This document shows positions 32,132-41,480 of a DNA stretch of 64,000 nucleotides, in pieces. This DNA is from Dactylorhiza incarnata. Its lineage: Eukaryota; Streptophyta; Magnoliopsida; Asparagales; Orchidaceae. The DNA lies in the NCBI GenBank assembly GCA_033032865.1, contig JAWHQI010000068.1, positions 8,308,001-8,372,000 of the forward strand, written 5' to 3'. The notes below the pieces were generated by a model. The model did no database searches. It saw only the letters and a list, made by a program, of their open reading frames with translations, and had not been told where the DNA came from. Numbering within the stretch: the first letter of the stretch is position 1; every line of letters starts with the position of its first letter. Both the position numbers and the translations under genes were made by a program.

Positions 32132-34081
32132 ATGGCACAAATCAAAGATTATGCTTCCACCAGACCACCAATTTGCAACCTTGAAAAGTTTGCACTTTGG
32201 AAGACAAGAGTTAGAATTTATCTAAACTCTATTGATGATGAATTGTTTAATTCTATTTTGACAGGTCCCCCCAAGCCATTCAGGAAGGACTCAAGTGGAA
32301 AAGTGACTGAAACACTTGCTCCAAGAACTGAATGGACAGAGGATGAGAAGAAAGCCCAAGGACATGATGCCAAGGCTATGAACATTCTAGTCTCAACACT
32401 CTCAGATGAAATCTTTCAAAAGATTGCTGATTGTGAGTCAGCTAAGGAAGTATGGGAAGCTCTCACCAAAATGGTAGAAGGAAGTGCTGATGAAAAGAAA
32501 GACAAGAAGGCCCTATTAATCTCTCAATATGAAAACTTCCAAAAGAAAGAAAGTGAAAGTGTTGCTGACATGTACTCAAGATTCAGCCTCATAATTAATG
32601 AATTGAGGTCACTTGAAAAGGACATATCTCTCACTGAGATAAATGATAAATTGCTGACTTGTTTTCCCAGCACTTGGGATTCAAGAATCTGGCCAATTAA
32701 AGACTCCAGGAGTCAAGAAGAAATATCAACAGATGTTCTACTGGGTAAGCTGAAATCCTATGAACAGCTATTGAAAACCAGAGCTGAGAAAGAAAAGGCA
32801 TCTCCACTCTCAAAAGAAAAGAGTATTGCATTGAAGGCTACTGAAGGTGGATCATCAACTAGTGATGATGAGCTGATCAGCTTGATGGCTAAAAAGTTCA
32901 AGAAATGGATCAAAACAGAAGAATCCAGAAGAAGAGAATCAAAAACCAGGTATAACAAAAAACCCTCTAAAGAGATTATCTGTTACACATGCAGGAAACC
33001 TGGACACATTGCTCCTGATTGTCCTAAGGAGAACAGCAGCAAGAAAGATCTGAAAAGTACAGATCCAAAGAAGAAGAAGAAAGGAAGAGGATTGATTGCT
33101 CAATCCTGGAGTGATTCAGAATCTGAAGAAAACACCTCATCAGATATTGATCAAGAAGATGTCAAGCAAGAAGAAACATGTCTGATGGCCACTGAGAAGC
33201 TTGAAGATACATCTATGGTAAATATACTAAATAGTATAGATTTCTCCTCCACTAATTTTGCACAAGTTTTCAAAGAATTCTGTTTAGATCTAATCAAATC
33301 TGAAAAAGGGGTAAAAGAATTAAGGATGGAGTTAAGAAAACTAAAGCAAGTAAACACATACCATAAAAATTATAAACTCAATCTAGAACTCTCAGAGGAA
33401 AACCTAAACAAAATCTATTTAGAAAATCTAACACTAAGGAAAGAGCTAGCAAAAGCTAAAGCCTTTGAGGATTCTCTAAATGGAAAAAATCAGAATATCA
33501 AAAATATCTCTGAAAATCTCACTAATAGATCTAATCAATTAAAACTGAAAGCTAATGAAGCATCTAAGTCTAAAGCACCCAGCAAATCTGTCTGGAAACA
33601 CCCCATTCACTTCACCAGGGAAAATCATCTAGAAGAAGCAAGATCACAAGAAAGTCAAGAAACAACCACTCTTTTCAACAAACCTAATCCCATTATAAAT
33701 AAAGGAATCTTAGGAAAGAATCCTAACAAGAATTTTGAATCTACGTCGAATTCATATCGACGCAATCAATCTGCGTCGAATCGTTATCAACGTACGTCGA
33801 TTTTTAATCGACGCTTATACCAAAAGGCGTCGACTTCCTCTCCACGCACGTCGAATTCATATCGACGCAATCAATCTGACAAAAATGTCTCTCTGTTCAA
33901 AAAGTCTCCCTCCCTTTCCTTACACTATGAACACTATTTCTGTGACATCACCAAAACAGATTGGTATGATAGACCATTGCCCCAAAAGGAGGAAGGATAT
34001 TCTGAAAAACCTACTTATTCCTTCATTAGTTCTGATTATAAGAAGGGACCCCAGCTGAGCAGGGTTCAAACTAATGTTTAA
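32132..34081 (+). CDS. gag: Element D Gag (649 residues)
   Basis: I start at the ATG at 32132 (MAQIKDYASTRPP), the same start as in F and close to that of C. The open frame extends upstream only through non-ATG codons. Residues 1-230 are a Copia-type gag core (ICNLEKFALWKTRVRIY; ISQYENFQKKESESVADMY). Residues 284-297 are a CCHC knuckle, CYTCRKPGHIAPDC, which binds genomic RNA. A lysine-rich and acidic stretch follows, then a coiled-coil-like part, then a repeated heptapeptide of the type TSNSYRR at residues 538-579. That repeat is five codon-aligned copies of the element's dyad. The frame ends TAA at 34079, 15 bases before a TGTGCAG tract. Gag assembles cytoplasmic particles. Confidence 0.92.
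   Translation: MAQIKDYASTRPPICNLEKFALWKTRVRIYLNSIDDELFNSILTGPPKPFRKDSSGKVTETLAPRTEWTEDEKKAQGHDAKAMNILVSTLSDEIFQKIADCESAKEVWEALTKMVEGSADEKKDKKALLISQYENFQKKESESVADMYSRFSLIINELRSLEKDISLTEINDKLLTCFPSTWDSRIWPIKDSRSQEEISTDVLLGKLKSYEQLLKTRAEKEKASPLSKEKSIALKATEGGSSTSDDELISLMAKKFKKWIKTEESRRRESKTRYNKKPSKEIICYTCRKPGHIAPDCPKENSSKKDLKSTDPKKKKKGRGLIAQSWSDSESEENTSSDIDQEDVKQEETCLMATEKLEDTSMVNILNSIDFSSTNFAQVFKEFCLDLIKSEKGVKELRMELRKLKQVNTYHKNYKLNLELSEENLNKIYLENLTLRKELAKAKAFEDSLNGKNQNIKNISENLTNRSNQLKLKANEASKSKAPSKSVWKHPIHFTRENHLEEARSQESQETTTLFNKPNPIINKGILGKNPNKNFESTSNSYRRNQSASNRYQRTSIFNRRLYQKASTSSPRTSNSYRRNQSDKNVSLFKKSPSLSLHYEHYFCDITKTDWYDRPLPQKEEGYSEKPTYSFISSDYKKGPQLSRVQTNV
33743..33868 (+). promoter_or_regulatory. 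Five codon-aligned dyads in the 3' end of D gag
   Basis: Copies are at 33743-33763, 33773-33793 (one right-arm mismatch), 33794-33814, 33827-33847 (one mismatch) and 33848-33868. Every copy is 21 bp, begins at codon position 1 and encodes seven residues. Two pairs are directly abutted. The spacer sequence varies while its length stays 7 nt. Confidence 0.88.
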
Positions 34082-37000
34082 AATTTTTATGTGCAGATGT
34101 ACCACATCTCCAGGCTTGTGTGGTACTTGGACAGTGGATGCTCCATGCACATGACAGGATGCAAAAACCTGCTAAACAACTTTGAGGACAGACTTGGACC
34201 ATCAGTAACCTTTGGAGACTCTAGCTGTGGCCAAACCAAGGGATTTGGAGACTTCATTGAAGGGAAGGTCACCTTCAAGAATGTGGCAGTAGTCAAAGGA
34301 CTAAAACATAATCTGATAAGTATAAGTCAGATATGTGATAATGGTAAGTATGAGGTAAAATTCACCATACTACTCTGCCATATTATTGATACCAAGACTG
34401 GTGCCACAGTACTTAAAGGAATTAGAAAAGGTAAAGTATATGTAGTAGACTTCAGTTCCTCTCCCACAGAAGTATGTTTATTCAATAATATTATTGATAA
34501 AAGTGAATTATGGCATAGGAGACTAGGTCATCTAAACTACAAAACAATTAGTAAACTAGCAAAAAATAACCTAGTGAGAGGCCTACCAAAGGGTAGATAC
34601 TCTAAGGATTCTCCATGCAGACCTTGCCAACTAGGAAAACAAACCAAATCATCCTTCAAACCAATTGGTAAGGATGACTCTCCAAGGATCCTTCACTTGC
34701 TCCACATGGACCTCTTTGGTCCCATATCTACTCAAAGCTTGGGAGGAAAATCCTATACCCTAGTTATTGTAGATGACTACTCTAGATATAGTTGGGTATT
34801 CTTTCTAAAGGCCAAGTCTGAAACCCATCAGACTCTCTCAAAATTCATAAAACAAATTCAATCTGAATTCAACAGTCAGGTATCCATAATAAGAAGTGAC
34901 CATGGAACTGAATTTGAAAATCAGGCTATGAGTAGTTTCTGTAATGAAATAGGAATCAAACAAAATTTCTCAGCACCTAGAACTCCTCAACAAAATGGAG
35001 TTGCTGAGAGGAAGAATAGAACTTTAATAGAATCAGGAAGGACCTTGCTTGCAGAATCAGGATTAACAAAAACCTTTTGGGCTGAAGCAGTCAATACTGC
35101 AAATTATGTTCTAAATAGAAGCCTCATTCATAAAACTAAGTTAAAAACTCCTTATGAACTCCTGAAGGGAAAAACACCTATTGTCAAATACTTTAAAATT
35201 TTTGGGTGTGCTTGCTTTATTCTAAATAATGGAAAAGATCATCTTGCAAAGTTTGACAAAAAGTCTGATGATGGAATATTTGTGGGATATGCATCATCCA
35301 GTAAAGCTTATAGGTGCTATAACAGGAGAACTCTGAAAATTGAAGAATCTATGCACATTGTGTTTGATGAAACTAACATGTTGATTAAGGGGGAGGATAC
35401 TCCCACCAACTCTTTTTCACAGGAAAGCAAAAGCATAGAAATCCAGCATGAGCAACTAGCTCTAGAGAACAAAGAAAATGAAAGAGAATACCAGCTAAAG
35501 GAACCAAGTGAGGAATCTGAACAAGAACATGAAGAAAGTTCAGAGAGAAGCTTTCAAAACCAATCTCCACAAGAAAACTTGGTCCAGGAAGAACAGTTTG
35601 ATAATGATCACATTGAGAATGAAGAAGAAGAACAACTAGCAGATCCCAGGAGAACAGGGATCAATTTGAGAGATCACCCAAAATCTCAAGTAATTGGAAA
35701 TCTCAATACTGGAGTAAAAACAAGGCATCAAGTTTCAAATGGAGTAATGCTTCAATGCTTCTTATCACAAGTTGAACCAAAGAAGTTTGAAGAAGCAAAC
35801 TGTGATCCTCATTGGATTTTGGCCATGCAAGAAGAGCTAGGCCAATTTGAGAGAAACAAAGTATGGAAGTTAGTAGAAAGACCCAGTAACTACCCAGTGA
35901 TTGGCACAAAATGGGTATATAAAAACAAGCTAGATTCCACTGGAATAATTGTCAGGAACAAGGCAAGACTTGTGGCACAAGGATACAGACAAGAAGAAGG
36001 AATAGACTACAATCAAACCTTTGCTCCAGTAGCCAGATTGGAAGCAATTAGGCTCTTCCTTGCCTATGCAGCTTTTATGAAGATGAAGGTATATCAGATG
36101 GATGTCAAGAGTGCTTTTCTGAACGGTGACCTTCAAGAAAAGGTATATGTAGAGCAGCCACCAGGTTTTGTCAATCCTTCTTCTCCTACTTTTGTTTATA
36201 AGCTTAACAAAGCACTATATGGTCTTAAGCAAGCTCCCAGAGCTTGGTATGACACTCTCTCTAACTTTCTTTTAGAAAACTCTTTTGAAAGAGGAAAAGT
36301 AGACAAAACACTCTTCACTAGAACTCATAAAAACCAACTCCTTCTTGTTCAAATATATGTAGATGACATCATATTTAGCTCCACTCATCCTAAACTTTGT
36401 AAAAGATTTGCTGATCTAATGCAATCAAAATTTGAAATGAGTAGCATGGGTGAACTCTCCTACTTTCTAGGACTTCAAGTGAAACAAAGTAGTGAAGGAA
36501 TCTTTATCTCACAATCAAAATATACTAAAGAACTAATCAAAAAATTTAGTATGGAGTCAGCCTCCACCATGAAAACACCCATGGCAACCAATGCCATTAT
36601 AGAAAAAGATGATAAAGGAAAATCTGTGGATCAAAAGACTTATAGGGCAATCATAGGATCCCTTCTATATCTAACAGCCAGTAGACCTGATATAATGTTT
36701 GCCACTTGTATATGTGCTAGATTCCAAGTTGATCCAAAAGAATCCCATCTCACCTCTGTTAAAAGGATTCTTAGATACCTTAAGGGAACTCCTGAACTAG
36801 GGCTATGGTATTCAGCAGAAACCAACTTTGAGCTAACAGGTTTCTCAGATGCAGACTATGCAGGCTGTAGGGTTGATAGAAAAAGCACCTCTGGCACTTG
36901 CCAATTCCTAGGTGACAGGTTAATCTCATGGTTTAGTAAGAAACAAACCTCAGTCTCCACCTCAACAGCTGAAGCTGAATATATAGCTGCTGGGAGCTGT

Positions 37001-37303
37001 TGTTCACAGATCCTGTGGATGCAAAATCAGCTCCTTGATTACAAACTAGAAGTCAATAACTCTAAAATTTACTGTGATAGCTCCAGTGCTATATCCATAG
37101 CATCTAACCCAGTTCTTCATAGCAGAACCAAACATATAGAAATTAGACATCACTTTCTTAGAGACAATGTAGAAAAAGGTAAGATAACCTTAGAATATAT
37201 ACCTACAGACAGTCAAAGAGCAGATATCTTTACAAAACCTTTGGATGAAACCAAGCATAATTTCTTCCTCAACACCCTAGGAATGCTTGATGGAAGTCTG
37301 TAA
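34082..37303 (+). CDS. pol: Element D Pol: protease, integrase, RT, RNase H
   Basis: The open region follows gag's TAA in the same frame. Residue numbers here count from the GTG at 34091; the first ATG is at 34097. Protease: DSG at 14-16. Integrase: zinc finger H142, H147, C176, C179; catalytic D207, D270, E306 with 35 residues between the last two (DD35E). An acidic linker spans about 430-520. RT: IGTKWVY 604-610, MDVKSAF 670-676, catalytic YVDD 756-759. RNase H: D920, E961 or E963, D996; end motif DIFTKPLDE. All needed residues are present and nothing is broken. How it is translated after the gag stop is unclear: readthrough, reinitiation, or splicing to the TGTGCAG acceptor-like site. It copies RNA into DNA and inserts the product. 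Confidence 0.95.
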   Translation, partial: NFYVQMYHISRLVWYLDSGCSMHMTGCKNLLNNFEDRLGPSVTFGDSSCGQTKGFGDFIEGKVTFKNVAVVKGLKHNLISISQICDNGKYEVKFTILLCHIIDTKTGATVLKGIRKGKVYVVDFSSSPTEVCLFNNIIDKSELWHRRLGHLNYKTISKLAKNNLVRGLPKGRYSKDSPCRPCQLGKQTKSSFKPIGKDDSPRILHLLHMDLFGPISTQSLGGKSYTLVIVDDYSRYSWVFFLKAKSETHQTLSKFIKQIQSEFNSQVSIIRSDHGTEFENQAMSSFCNEIGIKQNFSAPRTPQQNGVAERKNRTLIESGRTLLAESGLTKTFWAEAVNTANYVLNRSLIHKTKLKTPYELLKGKTPIVKYFKIFGCACFILNNGKDHLAKFDKKSDDGIFVGYASSSKAYRCYNRRTLKIEESMHIVFDETNMLIKGEDTPTNSFSQESKSIEIQHEQLALENKENEREYQLKEPSEESEQEHEESSERSFQNQSPQENLVQEEQFDNDHIENEEEEQLADPRRTGINLRDHPKSQVIGNLNTGVKTRHQVSNGVMLQCFLSQVEPKKFEEANCDPHWILAMQEELGQFERNKVWKLVERPSNYPVIGTKWVYKNKLDSTGIIVRNKARLVAQGYRQEEGIDYNQTFAPVARLEAIRLFLAYAAFMKMKVYQMDVKSAFLNGDLQEKVYVEQPPGFVNPSSPTFVYKLNKALYGLKQAPRAWYDTLSNFLLENSFERGKVDKTLFTRTHKNQLLLVQIYVDDIIFSSTHPKLCKRFADLMQSKFEMSSMGELSYFLGLQVKQSSEGIFISQSKYTKELIKKFSMESASTMKTPMATNAIIEKDDKGKSVDQKTYRAIIGSLLYLTASRPDIMFATCICARFQVDPKESHLTSVKRILRYLKGTPELGLWYSAETNFELTGFSDADYAGCRVDRKSTSGTCQFLGDRLISWFSKKQTSVSTSTAEAEYIAAGSCCSQILWMQNQLLDYKLEVNNSKIYCDSSSAISIASNPVLHSRTKHIEIRHHFLRDNVEKGKITLEYIPTDSQRADIFTKPLDETKHNFFLNTLGMLDGSL

Positions 37304-37363
37304 AGCATGATTGCTGAGAAAATCTAAACAAATCAGAGCTTCTAAGAAAAACTTACTGGAGAT

Positions 37364-37476
37364 GCGTCGAATCAAAGTCGACGCACCGTCGAGTTGATCT
37401 CGACGCTAATACTGACCTCCTTCAGTTACTGATACGTCGACTATCCATCGACGTACCGTCGAATTTTCATCGACGC
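37364..37476 (+). promoter_or_regulatory. Four dyads upstream of ORF3 of D
   Basis: Four copies of CGTCGA-N7-TCGACG occur in two pairs; within each pair the 21-bp units are one base apart. The spacers read ATCAAAG, GTTGATC, CTATCCA and ATTTTCA, so length is conserved and sequence is not. F has five copies in the matching place. Confidence 0.88.
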
Positions 37477-37641
37477 ATATCTCAACAAAGCTTGAAGATA
37501 TCAAATCCATATCTATGCTTACGCTGACATCTAAATCGACGCAACATCGATTTCAGGTTACATTTAGAATCAAATCCCTACTTCCTTTTTCTGCCTATTG
37601 AATTCCTCGATTTATGTTTCCTTTCTCGACGCTTCATCTAC

Positions 37642-37721
37642 TTTAAATAGCACCTCGTATTTCATAACGAATACATCTCTGAACCCGCCAAAAACTTCTT
37701 CGTCTACCTCTCTCTCTCTCT
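37642..37721 (+). promoter_or_regulatory. Possible internal promoter for ORF3 of D
   Basis: TTTAAATAG at 37642-37650 is followed 75 bp later by the ORF3 ATG. The last 16 bp before CAATGG are almost pure CT. F keeps both the TTTAAATAG and the CT leader. This looks like a core promoter with a plant-type leader and would give ORF3 its own mRNA. There is no transcript evidence here. Confidence 0.45.
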
Positions 37722-37724
37722 ACA

Positions 37725-39398
37725 ATGGCACCTACTCCTGTTCAAGCCGACCACGTCCAAGCAATACATGCTGCTCTGAAAAATCTCCTTAAAGACTTTC
37801 AGACTCGTCTACAAAGCTTCTCTGATGAATGTGCCAATATGATCGCCCACTGTGAAGCAAAGCTGGCCACTCTATCTGCATCTCTTCCTGAGCTGCATAT
37901 CCTTCTTCGAGAAGTTTCTCTGTCGCCACAAAGGTTTACATCCTTCATACAGGATTTAAACCAGGGGGAGAGTTGCTCCAGAAACCCCTCTCACCAGGTT
38001 CCAGTCTTCTCAAATCATTCTGACTACACCTTTAACAAACACTTTGGTGAATCTTCCTCTTACAACACTGAAGGGGAGCATGCTGTGGATTCAGCATTCA
38101 GAATTGATATTCCTAGTATCCAGGGGGAGATTCCTGTAGAGAATCTGCCAGTAATCCAGGGGGAGGAAGAAGCAGCCATCTCTGATGATTGGAATGGGCA
38201 AATATGGATTGACACACCCTTATGCGAGGAAGAACTTCAGCATCATTCTCCTGGTTTCTCGGCCAGTTATATCAAGCTTAAGACTCCTTTGCTTGAGGAT
38301 ATCCCTACAAAAGAGTCTGGAGGAGACATTCATTCATCTACAGAAATCAACCTACCAAATATTTCTCTGCCCTCTATTACAGATCATCTAAGAACTCTTC
38401 TTGAAATAACTCCTTCTCCACCTAAAAAGAAATCTCCTCCTCTTCCTCCCTTACCTTCTTCTCTACCTCCTTTGCTACCTCTACCTCCTCAAGTAGCAAG
38501 ACTCTCTAAACAAATAACTCCTAGGCAGAGTGCAGGAGGACAGATAAAAAGAAAAAGGGAAGTCACTCCTCACTGGCAAAATTTCTCTAAAGAAGAAAGG
38601 AAGGAGTATGCAAAAGAAAAGAAATATAGAAAGGCTATTGAAGAAATAAAAAGATTTGAGAAGGTACCCATTCCTTCTAATCCTATAAAGGACTATCATG
38701 ATCCTGACATGGAAAAGAGACATGAAGAGATAAGAGAAAGAGAAGCATATGAATATGAAGCAGCTAGGAAAGAAGTGGAAGATAAAAGGAGGGCTTGGAT
38801 GGAAAAGATCAACAAAGGAATGACTAAGGAACAAATCCTTGCTGAATCTTCTATCAAAATTCCAAATAAATTGTTTGATGTTGAAGCCTATCGAAAGAAG
38901 AATCCTCAAGCAGGGATTACTCTGAATAAAGGTCAAATGAACAAGAAAGGTATAGGATGTACAGAAGATACATACATACCCTACAAAAAGCCATCAAAAC
39001 CTCCAAGGCTAGACAAATGGCTCAACTCTCCATGGAAAGGAAAAGGAAAAATGCATGAAGTCCCTGAGAAACAAGAACCTGAAAAGAAGAAACCCTATAG
39101 GCCAAAGGTTGACAACAAAGGACCTCCTGAGCCCAAACCTGCTCAAAAAGAATCTCACAATATTACTATTGAAATGATTGATGAAAAGGCAGCAATCATT
39201 ATCAGCAAAGGCTACTCCTTAAATGACACCATCCCTGAGGGTGATAAGCTCTTGGCAAAATTGCATACCATCATCAGGAATGTCCAAGAAAGACCTGATA
39301 GAGCCAGGGGATACATTTTTGATGCTATTAATGATTTGTCTAGGAAACTTTATTCTGCCTTTGTCAACTTCATGTACAAAAAGAAGTTTCTAGTTTAA
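37725..39398 (+). CDS. Element D ORF3 (557 residues), unknown function
   Basis: The ATG at 37725 (MAPTPVQADH) sits after a CT-rich leader. Residues 10-65 look helical (KNLLKDFQTRLQSFSDE). Residues 229-256 are proline-rich. KRKRE at 275-279 could be a nuclear signal. 285-360 is a highly charged helical stretch. 478-557 is a conserved C-terminal part (NITIEMIDEKAA; RPDRARGYIFDAINDLS). There is no signal peptide or membrane segment, so it does not look like an envelope protein although it occupies the place of the env-like ORF of other sireviruses. Three CCAGGGGGAG stretches (37961, 38120, 38156) resemble PPTs within the coding sequence. F carries a broken copy with the same segments. Function unknown; a nuclear, self-associating protein is my best guess. 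Confidence 0.85.
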   Translation: MAPTPVQADHVQAIHAALKNLLKDFQTRLQSFSDECANMIAHCEAKLATLSASLPELHILLREVSLSPQRFTSFIQDLNQGESCSRNPSHQVPVFSNHSDYTFNKHFGESSSYNTEGEHAVDSAFRIDIPSIQGEIPVENLPVIQGEEEAAISDDWNGQIWIDTPLCEEELQHHSPGFSASYIKLKTPLLEDIPTKESGGDIHSSTEINLPNISLPSITDHLRTLLEITPSPPKKKSPPLPPLPSSLPPLLPLPPQVARLSKQITPRQSAGGQIKRKREVTPHWQNFSKEERKEYAKEKKYRKAIEEIKRFEKVPIPSNPIKDYHDPDMEKRHEEIREREAYEYEAARKEVEDKRRAWMEKINKGMTKEQILAESSIKIPNKLFDVEAYRKKNPQAGITLNKGQMNKKGIGCTEDTYIPYKKPSKPPRLDKWLNSPWKGKGKMHEVPEKQEPEKKKPYRPKVDNKGPPEPKPAQKESHNITIEMIDEKAAIIISKGYSLNDTIPEGDKLLAKLHTIIRNVQERPDRARGYIFDAINDLSRKLYSAFVNFMYKKKFLV

Positions 39399-39541
39399 GA
39401 CAAATACTTGTCATAAGCTCTCTTTATTAACCTTCTTTTCCAATCAATATATTTCTCATTTATGCAAATTATTGTGGTATGAGTTGATTTTATGCTAAGA
39501 CAATTTCTCCTTAAAAAGGGTTAAGACAAATAGGGGGAGAT
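39399..39541 (+). other. D 3' untranslated stretch and polypurine tract
   Basis: Short AT-rich stretch after ORF3 ending in the PPT AGGGGGAGAT (39532-39541), directly before the 3' LTR. Confidence 0.85.
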
Positions 39542-40829
39542 TGTTGGGAAAATGATTTCTCTTAACCCCTAGAAATGAGTTAAAGAAAGAGTTTTATGAA
39601 TGAATAACAAAGACAAAGTAAATATGCGTCGAATGGTATTCGACGCTACGTCGAAATAGAGTCGACGTCTTCTTCAGGATATGTCGAAGTAACTTTAGGA
39701 AGATTTCGACGTAGGTCCTGTCGACGCTACTCTGATTTCTAGTCGACGCATACAAAGAAGTCGACGCACCTTTGTCGACGCACATTCCTTATATCCCTCT
39801 CGACGTTGGGCTAAGATAAATTCGACGCTTACGTCGAATAGTAATCGACGCACGTCGATTTGTTTGACAGATTTGAATCTGCGCCAGATCTCTTTCCTTC
39901 TTTTCTGAAGATCTGATTTATATAGAATGATGTTAATATTTTATAGCCGTTCTGAATCATTCTTTCCTTCTATTTGATTCTTGGCTAAATTGATGAAATC
40001 TGTTTTGGATATTATTTGAAATCTAAATTGATATTTTCCATTTATGATTAAATCTGCTATGGAAATATTTCTCTCTACCTAAATCTCTGGCTGCTAATTG
40101 ATTCCTCTCCTATAGTACTATCTTATTACACAGAGCTATAAAATAAAGAGCAAGTCGGCAGGAAAAAGCAGAAGAGTGATCCACCACACATTTTATGATA
40201 TAGAGGAAAAGCTCCCAAAAGAAAAGAGAGATATTGAGAGAAAGCTCTGCAGCAACTTTCATCCATTTCTACTTCTGCTTCTGCTCACTGATCACTGCTG
40301 CAAAATCTGATTGCTCTCACTAAAAGAGAGAAAGGCTACAAATCTTCTTCTCTCTATAGAAGAAAGATTCAATTCTTAACTTGTGCTTCAAATCTTCTTG
40401 CTAGGAAGAAGATTCATTATTGGCTTTATTCCATTCTTTCCTTTTCATTCTTATTCACTATTGTAAAAGAGTTTTTAGAATCTCTCTTCAAAAAATTCAG
40501 TGTATTGGTTCTAAGAGTCTCCTTATCAAAAGACTCAGGGTGGTTCTAAGAGTCTCCTTATCAAAAGACTCAGTGCAAGTTAGTGAATTCCTACCAAGGG
40601 GGTAGAAGAGTGGACTACCCAAAGTTTGGGGAACCACTATATTTTCTTGTGTTGTGCTGTGGATTTTCTTTCTTACATTTGCTTTATTGTTTTAATTCTT
40701 GTTGGTGTGTGTGGGAAGCTCTAATCTGTGATCATACATATATATATATATTAACTTTGCACAAAATATTTCAAATCTCTATTCACCCCCCCTCTAGAGA
40801 AATCTAGTGAGGTTAACTGTGCACTTTCA
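39542..40829 (+). repeat. Element D 3' LTR (1288 bp)
   Basis: Copy of 30750-32037 with a constant offset of 8792. I found no mismatch by eye. It ends CTTTCA, followed by TSD GAGAC. Confidence 0.95.
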
Positions 40830-40834
40830 GAGAC

Positions 40835-41480
40835 CGCAACCTGCTGACCGCAAACCAGCGAACATAACAAACAGTCAACTCGCTTCCGAGACCGCCCGAC
40901 CTCAAGGTTGAGACCGCACAAAACAACCCATGCTCTAGTTCTTACAGTTCTCATTATGAATGACGGGTCCTGCACCCCTATTTATAGGCGAGAGGATGGA
41001 TGTCGTCACCGCCGCAAGAGAGGTACAGTCACCACCCATCAGATCATGAGCTGTCTCACAGAGCAGACCACGTGATCACACCACTAGGACAACATCCTAT
41101 CCAAGACCGCAAATCAGCAGCAGACCGCGCACAAGCCGCGCGGACACAGATCACTCCTTCCTTTGACCGCCTAGAGCAAACCAAAAACATCTGGCCGACT
41201 ATAGACAAGTCGCTAGATCAACCTGCATAAGCCGCCTGGTCATAGCGGTTACTCAAGAACAGACCGTCCGGTCTTCTACAAAGAAGATAGACCAACCAAG
41301 CAGATCAGACCGAGAAGAGACCGAAACATGCTAGAACAACCCGGCCAATCACAGCAGGCCGCCAGAGCCAGACTGGTAGAACCAGACCAGCAGAGTTCCA
41401 GCGCAGAGACCGCGTGGTCTCTGCGGTCACCAATATAAAGACCGCCGACCAACTTCCACTTCACTTCAATAATTTCAACA
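40835..41480 (-). repeat. Element E 5' LTR, right part
   Basis: Continues the LTR cut by D and is the copy of 25958-26603, including TATAAATAG (minus strand, 40979-40987) and the GACCGC words. Ends TTTCAACA on the plus strand. Confidence 0.9.

Larger units (their letters stand above)
37304..37724 (+). other. D spacer between pol and ORF3
   Basis: 421 bp without a gene. It holds four perfect dyads (37364-37384, 37386-37406, 37434-37454, 37456-37476). Decayed arms follow at 37520-37630. Then come a TATA-like TTTAAATAG (37642-37650) and a CT-rich leader (37706-37721) that abuts the ORF3 start codon. Confidence 0.8.
30750..40829 (+). mobile_element. Element D: complete, apparently recent sirevirus
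   Basis: TSD GAGAC lies at 30745-30749 and 40830-40834. The LTRs 30750-32037 and 39542-40829 are both 1288 bp, and I found no difference when reading them side by side. Internal order: PBS (32040), gag (32132-34081), pol (34082-37303), spacer with dyads, ORF3 (37725-39398), PPT (39532), 3' LTR. All three frames are open and all enzyme motifs are intact. Identical LTRs mean little time since insertion. D is the youngest layer visible and the best candidate for an active element. It lies inside the 5' LTR of E. Confidence 0.95.
25427..41480 (-). mobile_element. Element E: Ty1/Copia element (non-sirevirus) with deleted RT
   Basis: The left LTR is 25427-26603 (1177 bp). The right LTR is 30219-30749 plus 40835-41480, also 1177 bp once D and one TSD copy are removed. 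Flanks are GTGGC (25422-25426) and GTGTC (41481-41485), a TSD with one change. Order on the minus strand: LTR, PBS, gag, protease, integrase, RT remnant, RNase H, PPT, LTR. The gag and LTR features differ from the sireviruses in this window. A Tork- or TAR-like lineage is possible but not established. Confidence 0.9.

Noticed and set aside
38481..38936. Antisense ORF inside ORF3 of D, rich in F, L and S
   Set aside because: Mirror of a lysine/glutamate-rich coding strand. The equivalent in F (54868-55329) is explained the same way.
37725..39398. ORF3 as an envelope protein
   Set aside because: No signal peptide, no membrane segment and a strongly charged, proline-rich sequence; only its position recalls env-like ORFs.
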